From positions 13,058,933 to 13,122,932 of the forward strand of contig QXEO01000247.1 of the NCBI GenBank assembly GCA_007115705.1: 64,000 bases of DNA, in the 5' to 3' direction. The stretch comes from Dactylis glomerata. Taxonomy: Eukaryota > Streptophyta > Magnoliopsida > Poales > Poaceae. The position numbers were made by a program, and so were the translations under genes. A model generated the notes under the pieces. The model searched no databases and had not been told where the DNA came from. It saw only the letters and a program-made list of their open reading frames with translations. Positions 1 to 12,576 of the stretch are shown here, in pieces (position 1 is the first letter of the stretch; every line of letters starts with the position of its first letter).

Positions 1-237
1 TTGATTGTTTCATTTTCATGATCTTTTGTTTGTGTTCATTTTCTTGTTATAACATGGTTGCTAAGTTTCTTCTATCAAGATTATATCTTTCATGCCCATG
101 TTTTAAGTTCTTTTGATCCCAGCGCACAACGCTTACATAGATGATCAAGATTGTGTAGGTGCATGTCACCTCAAAAATTATTTCTTTTGTTATCACTTAC
201 CTACTCGAGGACGAGCAGGAGTTAAGCTTGGGGATAC
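1..237 (+). mobile_element. 3' internal end of a Gypsy-type LTR retrotransposon with polypurine tract
   Basis: This stretch lies directly upstream of an LTR that starts TGATACGTCT at 238. It ends in the purine-rich tract AGCTTGGGGATAC (225-237), which fits the plus-strand priming site next to a 3' LTR. The upstream text with GAGGACGAGCAGGAGTTAAG matches my memory of the 3' internal end of grass Gypsy elements. No coding frame of useful length remains, and the element continues left of the window. Confidence 0.7.
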
Positions 238-3200
238 TGATACGTCTATAACGTATCTATAATTTTTGATGCTCCATGCTTGTTTTTACACCATTTGCTT
301 AGTGTTTTGTTACACTTCGTGGCATTTTTATGCATTTTCTGGAACTAACCTATTAACGAGATGCCACAGTGCCAGTTCCCTGTTTTCTACTATTTTTGTG
401 TTTCAGAAAAGTTACACAGGAAATATTCTCGGAATTGGACAAAAAAAAGCCAGACATCCAGATATTTATCGAAGCTTCCAGAGAACCGAAGAGGAGACGG
501 AGAGGAGCCATTGGTGGGCCACACCACCAGGGGGCGCGGCCTAGGGCTGGCCCACGCCCCCCTGTGGTGAGCCCCACCAGGTCCACTTCTGATGCTGTCT
601 CTTCGCCTATAAAGACCCCCCGATGGGAAAAACCTAAATACTCGATCACTTTTCCAGAATACATCGCAATCCGCCGCCGCCGTCGACCCGAGATCGGGAG
701 GGTCCAGAAGCTCTTCCCGACACCCTGCCGGAGAGGGGAATCGCCACCGGAGGTCTTCTTCATCGCCATGCTTGCCTCCGGTGCGATGTGTGAGTAGTCT
801 ACCTTGGACAATGGGTCCATAGCAGTAGCTAGTTGGTTGTCTTCTCCACCATGTGCTTCATGTTTAGATCTCGTGAGCTGCCTTACATGATCGAGATCAC
901 CGTTATGTAATTCTACATGTTGTGTTTGTTGGGATCCGATGAATATTGGTGTTATGATTGAGTTGATGTGCTGAATATTATCTTATGTTATCTCTATGTT
1001 GTTTATGATCTTGCATGCTCTCCGTTGTTAGTAGCTATCTTGGCCGAGTAGTTGCTAGTGACCCCAAGAGGGGGTATTTATGCTCGATAGTGGGTTCATG
1101 CCTCTATTTAATCTGGGGGAGTGACAGAAACCTCTAAGGTTGTAGATGTGTGATACGTCTCAAACGTATCTATAATTTTTGATGCTCCATGCTTGTTTTT
1201 ACACCATTTGCCTATTGTTTCGTTACACTTAGTGGCACTTTTATGCATTTTCCAGAACTAACCTATTAACAAGTGCCACAGTGCCAGTTTCCTGTTTTCT
1301 GCTATTTTTGTGTTTCAGAAGTGATACACAGGAAATATTCTCGGAATTGGACAAAACCACATCCTGAAGTCTTATTTTACCCGGAAGCTTCCAGAGATCC
1401 GAAGAGAAGTAGGAGGTGGGCCACAGGGGCCCCACACACACAGGTGGCGCGGCCAGGCCCCTGGTCGCGCCAGCCATGTGTGAGGAGGCCCTGGCCCTCC
1501 TCTGACATCGCCCCTTCGCCTATAAGAAGCCTCGGGACGGAAAACCCTAGGGGATTCGGCAATTTTCCAGAAACAGTTCCGCAGCTCCGCCGCCGTCGCC
1601 GACGAATTTCGGGGGACAGAAGTCTCTGTTCCGGCACCCTGCCGGGATGGGGAAGTGCCCCCGGAGCCATCTCCATCGGTCTCCATCGCCGTCTCCGCCG
1701 TCTCCATCGACCTCACCGCCATCTCCATCAACCTTGCTGTCTCCTATGATGAGGAGGGAGTAGTTCATCCCCGGGGCTGAGGGCTCTACCGGTAGCTATG
1801 TGGTTCACCTCTCTCTCCCATGATGTGATCTTTATGTGATCGTGAGCTTTGTAGCATGTTGAACAAGTACATGTTATTATTCAGATATTTTGTGTACTCT
1901 AGTGATATTATTAAAGTAATCTATTCCTCCTGCTATGGTGTAACGGTGACAGTGCGTGCATCATGGTGGTACTTGGTTTAGGCTATGATTGTGATCTCTT
2001 GTGGATTATGAGAATAATTATTGCTATGATAGTTTGAGTGATCTATTCCTCCTTTCATGGTGTAATGTTGACAGTGTGTGCACCGTGTTAGTACTTGGTT
2101 TAAGTTGCAATGATTTCTATCTTGAATTGTGATTTGATTTGGATATCTCTATGAGTGGTGTTTGTCAAGTACTTGATGAACTTTAAGGGGTGCTTCTGTA
2201 GCCACTACACAATGATTAGTGTTATTCAATAGGAGAGTAATTCAGAGTACCTTAGCAAAGAGAAGTTACTTGTTCATTCATGTTATATTGTTGGGAGTGT
2301 GTCCACTAGTGAAAGTATGATCCCTAGGCCTTGTTTCCAAGCTTTGCACATCGTTTACTTGCTATTTTGTTACTTGTTTGCTTGCAGCGATATTTATTTC
2401 ACATCACGTTTGCTACTTATAATCATCTATACCGCTTGTATTTCACTATCTCTTCGCCGAACTAGTGCACCTATACATCTGACAAGTGTATTGGGTGTGT
2501 TGGGGACACAAGAGACTTTCTGTATCGTAATTGCAGGGTTGTTTGAGAGGGATAGCTTTGACCTCTTCCTCCCTGAGTTCGATAAACCTTGGGTGATCCA
2601 CTTAAGGGAAACTTGCTGCTGTTCTACAAACCTCTGCACTTGGAGGCCCAACAAGTGTCTACAAGAATAGAAGTGCGTAGACATCAATGTGCTATTGCTA
2701 CTAGGGAGAAAATAACATTCATATACTCAAGGACATATGCTTTGTTTACATTACACACTTTGCTTAATGCAGTTATCTATTGTTCGCAACTTAATACTTG
2801 TGAAGTTCTCAGATTGATTCACAAAAAGTGGATTATTAGTCATAGATGCAGCTGGATGACGGTCTATGTATCTTGTTGTAATGCCCAGAGTAAATCTCAT
2901 AGTGATCCTCTTGACATATCATGTTGTCTTTATTCTATCAATTGCCCAACTGTAATTTGTTTACCCAGCATGTGTTATTTTATCTTATGGAGAGACACCA
3001 CTAGTGAACTATGAACCCCGGTCCTATTTCCATTATATTGCTATCACCTGTTTACTTTACTCGCATTGTTTACTTTACTCGCATATTACTATTACTTTCC
3101 ACTCGATACGCTCATTCCTTTGTTTCAAGCAAACCGGTGAGATTGACAACCTCATCGTAAGTTGGGAACAAAGTATTTGGTTGTGTTGTGTGCAGGTCCC

Positions 3201-3416
3201 ACGTTGCCGCTCGCAAAGCAAAGCTTGGACGAGGCGCCCTATAAATTGTCCAGAGCTGTCGCGAAGCTAGCGGGCATCACCTTTAGTCGTTTGGCTTTTT
3301 CCTACTGGATTGATAACCTTGGTTTCATAACTGAGGGAAAACTTGCTGCTATATTCATCAAACCTTCTCTTGGGGTTTCCAACTGGTCAGTCATTTACTT
3401 CATCAACTACACGCCA
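238..3416 (+). mobile_element. Gypsy-type LTR, interrupted by a nested solo LTR
   Basis: The LTR starts TGATACGTCTATAACG directly after a polypurine tract and appears to end ACGCCA near 3416. It is split at 1150 by the solo LTR at 1151-2686. The right half resumes at 2692 and runs through text typical of the R/U5 part of grass Gypsy LTRs, such as GCCCAACTGTAATTTG and GTGAGATTGACAACCTC. Without the insert the LTR is about 1.64 kb. The next bases, TTTTCTGGCATCATC, faintly resemble the primer-binding region expected after a 5' LTR. That is odd for an LTR with a polypurine tract on its left, and may mean a recombined tandem element. The right boundary is the least certain part. Confidence 0.65.
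1151..2686 (+). mobile_element. Solo Gypsy-type LTR with 5-bp target duplication
   Basis: The 1,536-bp segment starts TGATACGTCTCAAACG and ends GTAGACATCA, so it has the TG...CA ends of an LTR. ATGTG sits directly before it (1146-1150) and directly after it (2687-2691), a perfect 5-bp target-site duplication. No internal region or second LTR is present, so this is a solo LTR left by LTR-LTR recombination. It is nested in the LTR that starts at 238. Their first 100-250 bases are similar but their 3' ends differ, which suggests related but separate families. Open frames inside the GC-rich part (1273-1749) are leader sequence rather than genes. Confidence 0.88.
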
Positions 3417-3649
3417 ACAAGTTTTCTGGCATCATCATCACCGCGCCATCAATCATCATCATCTGCTTCACTGTCAAACTGAGACAACAGTTGCACACCA
3501 ATATTTTCTTCAGGTGCCCTATTCCTTTCACCTCTGCCCAACTTGTAATGCATCACATGTGTCCCCAGTATCTTGCTCTTCACTCTGTTCTCCTCACTCA
3601 TCTGGTTTGTGCAAGCTGTAGAGAAATCCCCCTGTCCACAGACTTTCCT

Positions 3650-5059
3650 CTATCCAGAACCTCCAGGAGCAGGAGTATCCCTGGGTGTCTTCTCATTTTG
3701 CTCAGTTTCCATAGGTTTTTTTCCACCATCATTAGGTAAGTCATCATCTTTGCCCATATCATCCTCCAGATTATTATTCTCTTGGTTGTTGTCTGGGTTA
3801 TTACCATCATCATTGCCACCCTCCCCAACTGGATCTTGGATCATAGCTAGTGACAACATAAAGTTTCTCCCCCCAAACTCCATAAGCCTATTGCCAGGAA
3901 TCTTGGCTGCATCTCTCACTGCAACTTTAATCCTAAGCACCTTGTAGAAACTTCTGAATATCTCATGCCAGTCCACATCAATTGGTATTCCCAAAGCAGT
4001 AGCTACCCTCATCATCACCCTCCAGGATAGAAATTTAGGAGGGATTCCCTCCACTCTTACCCATACTTCTTCCATTTCAGAATAGGCAGGAATATCACCA
4101 TTCCAGTCCATGAAAGACATAGACACACCTTTCTTCTTGAGGTTGATAGATGGAAAACTCACAAGATCTTTGATCTTCTTGCCAGGAGGGAACCTGACTA
4201 GAAACCTTTTTTCATCAAGCCTTCTCATCTGCCATGGCCAATTGGTCTTCCATATGTCACTGAAATTCTGCTTTAATTCCTCCATAGTGATTTCCCCATC
4301 TACAATTGCAATACCCACATTATCCATATTCAGCCAAGCCACAACAGCTGGTTTGTCTACTTCCACATGAAAGAAACCCAATCCAGAGGAAGCACTCCCA
4401 TAGAACTGTGCCATTGGCATAGGCCTGTACCACTCTGGACACTTATCCATGTGATGCATTTGACTGCCACATATGAAGCACTTTTTTGGCCTTGGACACA
4501 TCCCCACATAGTGACATGGCTCACCACAGTTGTAACATATAACATCTTTGAACTTTTGATCAAAGGTCGGTCCATTACCAGCAAAGAAAGGTTTCTTCAT
4601 CTGTTGCTGCTCTTTCCCTTTTTCCTGAACCACGGGTGTAGACCCACTGTGACTATCATCTTGAGGTTGTACCTTTGCAGTTGCCTGATTGCCTCCTGGC
4701 GTGCTCCCACCTTGCACATCAGCAAACATAGAGAATTGCTGTGCAGGGAAGTTTTGCAACTGCATCTGATTCCCCTGCATCATCTGTGGCAGAAACTGCA
4801 TTGGAAAGGGAGGCTGCCACCCAAACTGCTGGAAGTTAGGGTTTCCCCACATCTGTGGAAAACCACAGAACTCTCCTTGCCCCCCTTGGCCAGCCTGCTG
4901 CTAGGAATTCAGACTCTGATTCTGACTAGATTCACCACCAGCCTGAGAAGAGATAGATACCTATGGCAACTGAGTTTTCTGCGGAGGTTTGGCAACCCCA
5001 TCTGCTTGAGCACCTCTCCCACCAGGCTTCTTGTACCCACCCCGACCTCCAGGCGCCAT
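3650..5059 (-). pseudogene. DUF4283-like zinc-knuckle protein (LINE ORF1-like), broken
   Basis: The frame starts at an ATG at 5059 and runs to a stop at 3650-3652, about 470 codons. The N-terminus is Gly/Arg/Lys-rich (MAPGGRGGYKKPGGRG). A Gln/Met/Phe-rich stretch follows, then two CX2CX4HX4C zinc knuckles (CYNCGEPCHYVGMC and CFICGSQMHHMDKC). The next domain resembles DUF4283 proteins (key segment VWVRVEGIPPKFLSW), and the tail is Asp/Asn/Glu-rich. Such proteins occur in plants as LINE ORF1 products and captured relatives and are expected to bind nucleic acid. Two in-frame TAG codons (4961-4963 and 4901-4903) lie where Gln-rich context suggests former CAG. The longest intact part is 400 codons from 4852. 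No reverse transcriptase follows downstream, so it is either a truncated LINE or a separate gene copy. Confidence 0.7.
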
Positions 5060-5608
5060 CTACAGAATCTAGCGACAGATTTCCTTACCACCCTCCCTCC
5101 AGCTCCACCAGTCTCTCGAGAACCTGAAGGATTTGGGGTAAGGCACTCTCTCACCCTCTCTGATGGGGAAACAATCTGCTGCTCGAAATCGCCGGGCGAT
5201 GAACAGGTCATGGCGGATCCAGACCAGGACCCGAGGGTTTCGGAGAGACTAGACACCTGCCCCCCTCTGGAGTCTTCGAGGTCTTATCTACTGCCGCAAA
5301 CCCGCTACCTTGTCGCGAAGGCGTATTTCCAAACTCCGCCAACAACGGCTGCTTCTACCCCATCGAACCGCTAACTGAATTTTGCCAACACTGCAACTCT
5401 GAACCTTTCTATCCCAGCTCTATAGCGAGATCATGAGCAAAATCAACTGGTCCCAATCCAAACAGATTTTCATCTTCTCCTTCCAAATTACTGACACTCT
5501 CTCCCACCATCAAGAGACGAAGATCTGGTGTGCAGGCCACCCGATGATGCCTCAGAACATTGGGTGGAGTATTCAGCGGAAGAACATGCATACCGATCTG
5601 CACTTCCC

Positions 5609-5932
5609 TCACCGCCGACTGCAGCCTGGGAGATGCAAACCCGCAACACCTGGAATCGGCGTTATCGGCAAGCCAATCTTCGAAACTGGGTGCGATCTTG
5701 CCGCCAGCAACAAGCTCAACAATCTCTCCAGAGACACATACTTGACGAACACCACCGACGAATCTTCGTCCCGCTTGAACTCCAGCACCTCTGATCGGGG
5801 CAGTTGCTGTCTGCTTGCCAGCGCTCTCGCCCGGAACTCTGCCATCATCTCCGCCTTGATCTCCATAAGGTACAGGAATCTGAAATCCCCATCCCTCGCA
5901 ATCACCAATTCCTTCCCCCTTCTCCGGCATTC
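5609..5932 (-). pseudogene. 3' part of an unidentified open frame split by the 6.2 kb LTR
   Basis: On the minus strand the frame enters at 5932, directly beside the LTR, and stays open to 5609. It encodes a basic, helical-looking stretch that includes GKELVIARDGDFRFLYLMEI and ends in a stop. Reading across the LTR and one copy of its target duplication keeps the frame shared with 12107-12282, so the two pieces were one frame before insertion. I do not recognise the protein. It lies upstream of and co-directional with the DUF4283 zinc-knuckle pseudogene, so it may be an N-terminal exon or a partner frame of the same element. A second minus-strand frame (5409-5987) overlaps it and probably reflects a frameshift or a shadow. 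Confidence 0.45.
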
Positions 5933-8900
5933 TGTGGTGACCCAGCATACCACTGCATGTGTAGTATGCAAGTCGTTGACATAACACTAATGAAACACCG
6001 TCTCACTAGTATTACATCCATCAGAGTGGTACAACAGAAACATCGCAGGTCCACGGTATGTCTATAGGATTACAATTTTCAGCATACAGAAGATCTTCAG
6101 AACCTCCTCAACAGGTAGAGGTTTAGTCCTGGCGACTACAAACGAGAAAGAAATAAGGAAGACTAAGCTAAACTAAAACTGATACAGTTGGCTTATTACT
6201 CAACTACAGAATACTCTAACTACTTAGGTTCTAGGATTAGGAAACTGATTCCTTTCTAACCCTATTCTAGTTTTTCTCCAAGCTTCACGCAATTGTAGGC
6301 TCCGCTGATAATCATGACGTTGGTAAAATGCTTCATCTTCATCTTCAATGTCTTGAGGTTGTCTCCTAGAGTTGCCTTCCATCTAATTCTTCATAGTCTA
6401 GCAAGGGTTTAAGAGATTGGGGTGAGTAACGAGCGTTACCCAGCAAGTTTCTATAGAAAGAAGTTGTGTGATATGCACTAACTACAACCGCAGACCCAAA
6501 AGAGTCGTAGGCCTATGCAAAGTTTTAACAAGGGTTTCTTGAAAGATTGTTTTTACTTTATAAAACTATGCCCAACAGCCAACACAGGTATAGTGCCTTG
6601 AGAGCACCTTTCCTGCCGCGTTCGCAGCTCCTTCTCGGAACAAGGGGTAACATGTCACATCCTTTTACACTCTGCAGAGGTGTGTCCTTCCAAAAGAGAT
6701 CAAAGCCTTGCTGCACAACCGGGCGATCTTTCCCGTCCACACTTCCTTGGTGTGGGGCCCAGTCATTGATCCAAGCCAATCACTGCCTTCTCCGCACAAC
6801 GCATGCCCACCCAATTCACGCAAGCAGGTTGTGCCCCTGATATTCACCCCCAACGATGAAGTACCTAGGCGTCCCTTGCGGACCATCATAGACACCAGTG
6901 CCGTGAGAACTGAGGTGTCCCACCCATATGCAAGTAGTCCTACAAGATCTACTACGACCGGCAACTGGCTGCCCGTTGACATGCGAACGAGAGAAGATAC
7001 AGCTGACTTTCCCGTCCCATTCCAAGTCTCTTGGACAACACGGTTTTTACGGCACAAGAATAACTGTGGCATTGGTAGTTATTCCTAGGTTTACTTTCCC
7101 GTGCAAGTGGAACCTTCACCACCACAATCTTACCGTGGTTCCACCTGCCAGCCTTCCTAGGTTATCACCACTGGTCGATAACCACTAATCATATTACTTA
7201 AGAAAATAGGTTTTCCATCCTTTTTGAAATGTTAGAGTTTGAAGTCAACACTTTGCAAGAAGTTTCAAAATCAGTGCAACCAAGAGGTATGAGCAACATA
7301 AACTTGCCTTTTTAACTGCAAGATTATGCAAGTCAAGGTCTTCGATACGTAGGAAATCCAAATTTTGAAGTAGCACCATCATCTGGTAAAGATGATGTTA
7401 AAAGAACTGCAGCATGATATGCAAATTATATGCTATGCATCGCTCTAAGCGTAACCTAATCCCGATGGTTTAGTATATAGGGTTGTGATGATTTCTTTAT
7501 AGTGAATTGCACTTTTAGATTCACTCCACAATAAGGTTGTTAAGGATTTTTGATTGACTGACAAACTTTCAAAGTATTAGAATAAAGCTTAAAACAAGAG
7601 TTATTGCAGAAGACTAGTATAGTAATAAGTGAAGACTTGAAAGTAACACTTTTAAGTGATATCATATTATTAGCAAACAAGTAGTTGGGTATTGACAAGT
7701 AAAGCTGAAGTAGTTCTTATTTGATAAGAATACCCAGTTGATCTTAGGGTTGACAACAATCTTAACATAAAATAGAGTTATTTAAGTTCAAGCTTAATGG
7801 AATGATTTGTTACTTTAAATGTCTCTTGAAAGAATAACATTCGAAGAACATGTTTGTTAATGATTAGAAGCACTACTCCTAGGGTTTAGTGCTCTAGAGT
7901 TTTGCATGATTCTATCATAATTGAAGAGTAGTTAATAGATGAACTTACCAAGAGAACAAGCTAAGTTTCATTCAATGTTAAGAGGGTTTTAGTGGAGCAT
8001 GGATATGTTATTCATCTAGGATGGTGAAGCATAACAATGTGGTAGCACATATTTGCTTAACATGGGCACACTCAAGAATAATTACTTACTTTTAAAGCTT
8101 ACAAGAGGCATTGTAATGTTTACTTGTTATATAACCTAAAAGAATAACTTTTAAAGAACATGTTTCTTAATGACTAGAAGTACTACAAAAAGGAGTTAGT
8201 GTTCTAGGATTGATAATACTTATCTATTACTCACAAAGTAGTTAATAGATAGAACATAACAAGTTATCTATTTAAGATTCATTTGTTACCTATGTGGTAT
8301 TAGTTGGGCATGATTATACAAAGCAACTTTCATTGCTATTACTATATATATGGTTCTTTCTAAAGTTGGTAACATTCTTATAACAAACATCGGCACTCAA
8401 ATAGTTAGTCATGAGTCAGTAGTGCTCAAGTAAATGGTTTATGGTTGATTCTAGTGTTGGTAATACTCTTAATATGCAAAGGTCATTACTTGTCTCTAGA
8501 CAAGAATGGGTGTGATGCCTATATGATGTGTTCTTAAAAAGAATTACTTTTGAAGAACACAATCCTTAATGGACATATTTTTATTACTTAAAGGGATGGT
8601 GATTAGGTGATGTCAGGAAGGTAACAGTTTTTAAGTTGCAGCAAAGGTGTTGCAAATAGTTAGTTGACTAAAATATTCTATGATGAAATGGAGTATCAAA
8701 CTAACCACTCAAAGTTGAATTAGGAAGTATGGCTAACTAGCACACTAGGGTAGTTAATGGTTTTAGTACAAAGGAGTAATGGTAGATGATTAAGTTGTAT
8801 GTACTTCAAAAGAATAACTTTTGAAGAACATAAACCTTAATAAGTTTTAGTATTAGCACCTCATTTTAAGTTACAAGTTTTGTTCAGAAATAAGTAGGAA

Positions 8901-11900
8901 GGCTTGGTTATTTAGGTTCCTAGATTTTCAGGGTTGGAATCCAAATTTTAATTGATTAAAGATTTTAAAATGGTTTAGATTTTCTTTTAATGAAACAATT
9001 GTTGAAATAGCAATATTAGAGTTAGGAAATAATTCTTATTCAATTTTATGATTTTTCCTAAATTTACAATTTTAAATTTGTTTTTTAGGAAAATCATTCT
9101 AGGGATTAAAATCCTGATAATAAAGTTTTAGGATTAATATGTAATAATAACAAAATATTAATTGGAATAATAATATTGAAGTAGTCAAAATTTTATTTGG
9201 TATTTGAAAACTTGATTTGAATTATTATTATTAGGTTTGAATTCAAAATTCAAATACTACTTAAACAAGGTTTCAAATTTATTTCAAAATTATTTCAGAC
9301 AAGTATGTAAGATTATAATCTAAATAGATAGGTTATGTTTTTCTAAACATTTTGATATATCATTTGCATTTTTCTGAATTAAAATGAATAAGATATGAAT
9401 TTCCTAAGTTTTCAACATTTTCTGGATTTTTTATCTAACAGAGAATAACGTTTCTAACCTATGCTATTGCTAGCCGCAGAGGATGACTGGTGGGACCAAA
9501 GTCCACATCAGCTGCCACGCGGGCGATACCAGGTCAAACAAGGTTTGACCGGTCCTGAGCTCACCGCCGGTGCACTGCCCCCGATGGTGGCGATGATCAA
9601 GGGGGTCCGGGGTCGAACGGGTGTGTGCGCTGGGTTCAGAGGACGATGGGAAACTGTCTGGTGGTGTCGGGGTGACCTATTGGTCACTGGAGCAACTCCG
9701 GCGACATGGCCGAGCAACGGTGAACGGCGGCGATCGGTGCGATGATGATTCAAGACGAGTTGGAAGCGATGGAATGCATGGTAAGAATCAGGAGCTCACC
9801 ACGGAGCCTTTTAGCTCGTCGGAGAGGCCGGGGATGGTCAGGAGGAGGAGATCGACGGCGACCAGTCATCGGGATTCTGAGCTCATCGGCGCCGATTGGG
9901 GGCTTCCCTGCTTGCCTGGCTTGATTGAGAAGGACAAAGAAGTCACTGCGGATCTCTGGAGCTCCTCGGCGATACTCTGGGTAGCCTCAATCAACGGTGA
10001 TGGAATATGGCCGGAGCTAGGGTTTCGGTTCCTGCAAGAAATCTCGGGGAAGGGAAGGAACTAGGGCTCCTAGGGCTTATCCACAGCGGCGGTACTCTTT
10101 TTATAGACGATAGAGGGCGGCGGCCTTCATCTCGAGCGTCGGAGAGGCGGCGGCGGATCGAGCGTCCTCCAGTGCTCCACCGAGCAGCTTGGCGTCCCGA
10201 GGAAGAAGACGATGCCCCACTCGAAACGGTAAGTTGGGCCGGTGTTGGTGGGCTGAACGGGTTGGGCTGCGATGGCTAGCTACGGCCAGGTAGGTTTCCT
10301 CTTTTTTTTCTATTTCTTTCTTTTCCATTTTCTGTTTTGTGTTTCTTATTTGAATTTCAACTTGTTTGCAGGATTTTGAATTTGGGCTACTTATGAAATA
10401 GGTTTAGATGTTCAGTAACATTATGTGTTGCAGTAATATCACTTTTATGTGCATAAGCACATAAAGTACTTTAAGTAATATTAGGGTTTGAATAGGAATT
10501 TAAATAAAAGTAATTTTTGAATGTCATGTTCTTTGTTTTTGAAATATCTTACTAAGCCTTGAGTAATTTGCTAGGTGATTATATAACAACTGTATTTTGT
10601 ATTTGAATGAAAATAAATTTACTTTAGATGGTTATTCCTTCCACTGGGTTTCTTGTCTTGAGCATATGAACATGATTTCATGCTTCTCCAACTTTCTTAA
10701 AAGAATGAAATTGTTCCATAGCCATGCCAAGGCTTTATTGGTTTCTAGATTATTTACCTTTATTAATTGAGGATAAATCATTAAATCTTATAGGAAAGAT
10801 TTTAATTTCTTGAGTCCAAAATCAAGTTACACCTTTGTATCGATTTTATCTCAAGGTTAAAAGACTTGGTTGTTTATCTTATAGGAATTGTGATTGGAAC
10901 ACAACTCTTAAATTCAAGGTTAAAACATGGGAATATAAAGATTTTAGGTTCATATGATGATGCATAAGTTGAAGTGATACTTGGGAATGAATCCCCAAGT
11001 AAATGAATAAAAGATTATGAATTTGGATAGAATGCTATCACACTCAACCAGGAACTAATGTTCCCTTTGAGATGTGATGAATGCAACAAAGGTTCTATAG
11101 ACTAACTAAGTTTCTAGGTCAGGGCTAATGATCTGCTCAACCTATATCCAGATGATTCTATCAAAGAAACTTGTACACAGATCAAGCTTCTCATATAACT
11201 TTCTCAAGAGGGTTAAGTTGGACTCCTACTCCACACTTGATTTTAGGATGATATCTTCTTATCAGACTAGGTTTCAGAACTAACCTAATTATCTTCATCA
11301 GCTAGCATAATCATGTACTTGGCATGATCATACTATTTCCTTCATCAACTCCCTCTATCAAAGATTTATTCTAGGTTGTATCAACCTTCTGAGATTAAAG
11401 ATATAATCTCCCCTTAGTGTGATTCATATAGGATCTACTTCACTTCATAACTCCATGAGTCTAGGTATTGGTTACTTCCTAAGGATGGTTCTAGTCTAGA
11501 CAAGAATTAGGGTTTAGGTTGTGATATTCCCCTATATCAAATGACTTGTCCTAATTAAAACTTGAGTAATGACTAAAGTCTCCTAGTTGGCCTTTATAGG
11601 AATGGCTCTAACGTTCTTAAGTTATCTCACCTATAGCTAAGGCAAATCTAATAATCAAACTGGCATGGAGTTAACCTTTCCACTTCTCATATTTGGACTC
11701 ACTAGATTAGAACATAAGAATATAGAATAGATCATGATTTAAGAATCAGACATGTGTTGACTTCTTTAGCATGAAAGAAGTAGGGTTTAAAGAATACCAT
11801 GATGATCTAGGTGTGAATATATATTTGGTTCTAAAATGGTGTGTCAAGCATTTTAGTTTTACCTCACTTAACTCTTTTAGTTGTTGTGACTATCACTACC

Positions 11901-12106
11901 CAAAACAGGGTTTTGACAAAGGTCATATTGAAGTTTATCGCGCTCTAGTTGATGAGCTACTTCAATTCCATCAACTCAAGTAAAACTCCAATCACTTTGA
12001 TCTGTTTTATTTAAATGCGCGAAAATTACCCAGATTTTCTATGCATGAAATGCAATGCACACATCTGTTGCCTCTATTTTGTAACCTCTAATCCTGGGAT
12101 ATTACA
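5933..12106 (-). mobile_element. Very long solo LTR (6.2 kb) with 5-bp target duplication
   Basis: The 6,174-bp segment is TGTGGTGACC...ATATTACA on the plus strand. On the minus strand it reads TGTAATATCC...GGTCACCACA, so it has TG/CA ends either way. CATTC flanks it on both sides (5928-5932 and 12107-12111), a perfect 5-bp target duplication. I see no repeat of its ends inside, no primer-binding site and no gag-pol, so it is best read as a solo LTR. It could also be a non-autonomous element with lost ends. The minus orientation is favoured by a TATA box (10097-10106) followed by a GC-rich leader. LTRs above 4 kb recall large-LTR families such as Sukkula, but I could not confirm the family. 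Text at 7200-9400 and 10300-12000 is AT-rich and non-coding. Confidence 0.8.
10097..10106 (-). promoter_or_regulatory. TATA box of the long LTR
   Basis: The minus strand reads CTATAAAAAG here and is followed by a GC-rich stretch (about 10090 down to 9470) with CCCTAG-rich text typical of grass retrotransposon leaders. The match and its position inside the LTR suggest the start of the R region. No transcription evidence is available. Confidence 0.5.
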
Positions 12107-12282
12107 CATTCTGCGCCCATCCTGAGTAGATCTTCGCCGCTGCGGGGCAGCTCCATCTCGCGCACCGACTTGACCTCTGCGCCCGCCAAATCCATCAGCG
12201 TTGCGGCCCCTTGTTCCAGTTCTCTTCCCCCCTGAGTGGGAGGAACGAGAAACCAGTGTCTCATCCTCCGCCTCCAGCGCAA
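12107..12282 (-). pseudogene. 5' part of the unidentified open frame split by the 6.2 kb LTR
   Basis: This minus-strand frame begins at an ATG at 12282, includes REMELPRSGEDLLRMGAE, and is cut off by the LTR at 12107. It continues in the same frame at 5932. Upstream (12382-12576) is GC-rich sequence with a short open frame, which may be a former 5' leader or first exon. A GTAATC stretch after CTGTCAG near 12384 could be a splice donor. I do not recognise the product. No host function can be assigned. Confidence 0.4.
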
Positions 12283-12576
12283 ACGGTCGACAGGGGCTTC
12301 GAATCGCGTCCAACAATGGCGAGGTGGCTTCCCTATTGTGGTGTGTTCTAGGGTTGGAGTGGGGAGTGGATGGAGAGGGGATTACCTGACAGGAGAACGG
12401 CTCCTGCCCCCGGGTCCCGCTCTCGGTCGCTCGAACAGTGCTACGGAGCGGTGGGGATGAGAGGGTGGTCGGTGGAACAGTGGCGGCGCGCTCACCGGAG
12501 ACAGGGTCGAGGGCGCCCGCGTCGCCAGAGCTCGTGTCGCATATGCTGATTCAAGTTGTGAAAGTTGCAATGGCAT

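Noticed and set aside
353..820. Overlapping open frames on both strands in the Gypsy LTR leader
   Set aside because: They lie in GC-rich LTR leader sequence that recurs in the solo LTR (1273-1749), have no domains, and are open on both strands.
9461..10328. Several open frames in GC-rich DNA
   Set aside because: They are inside the 6.2 kb solo LTR, around its TATA box and leader, and encode no recognisable domain.
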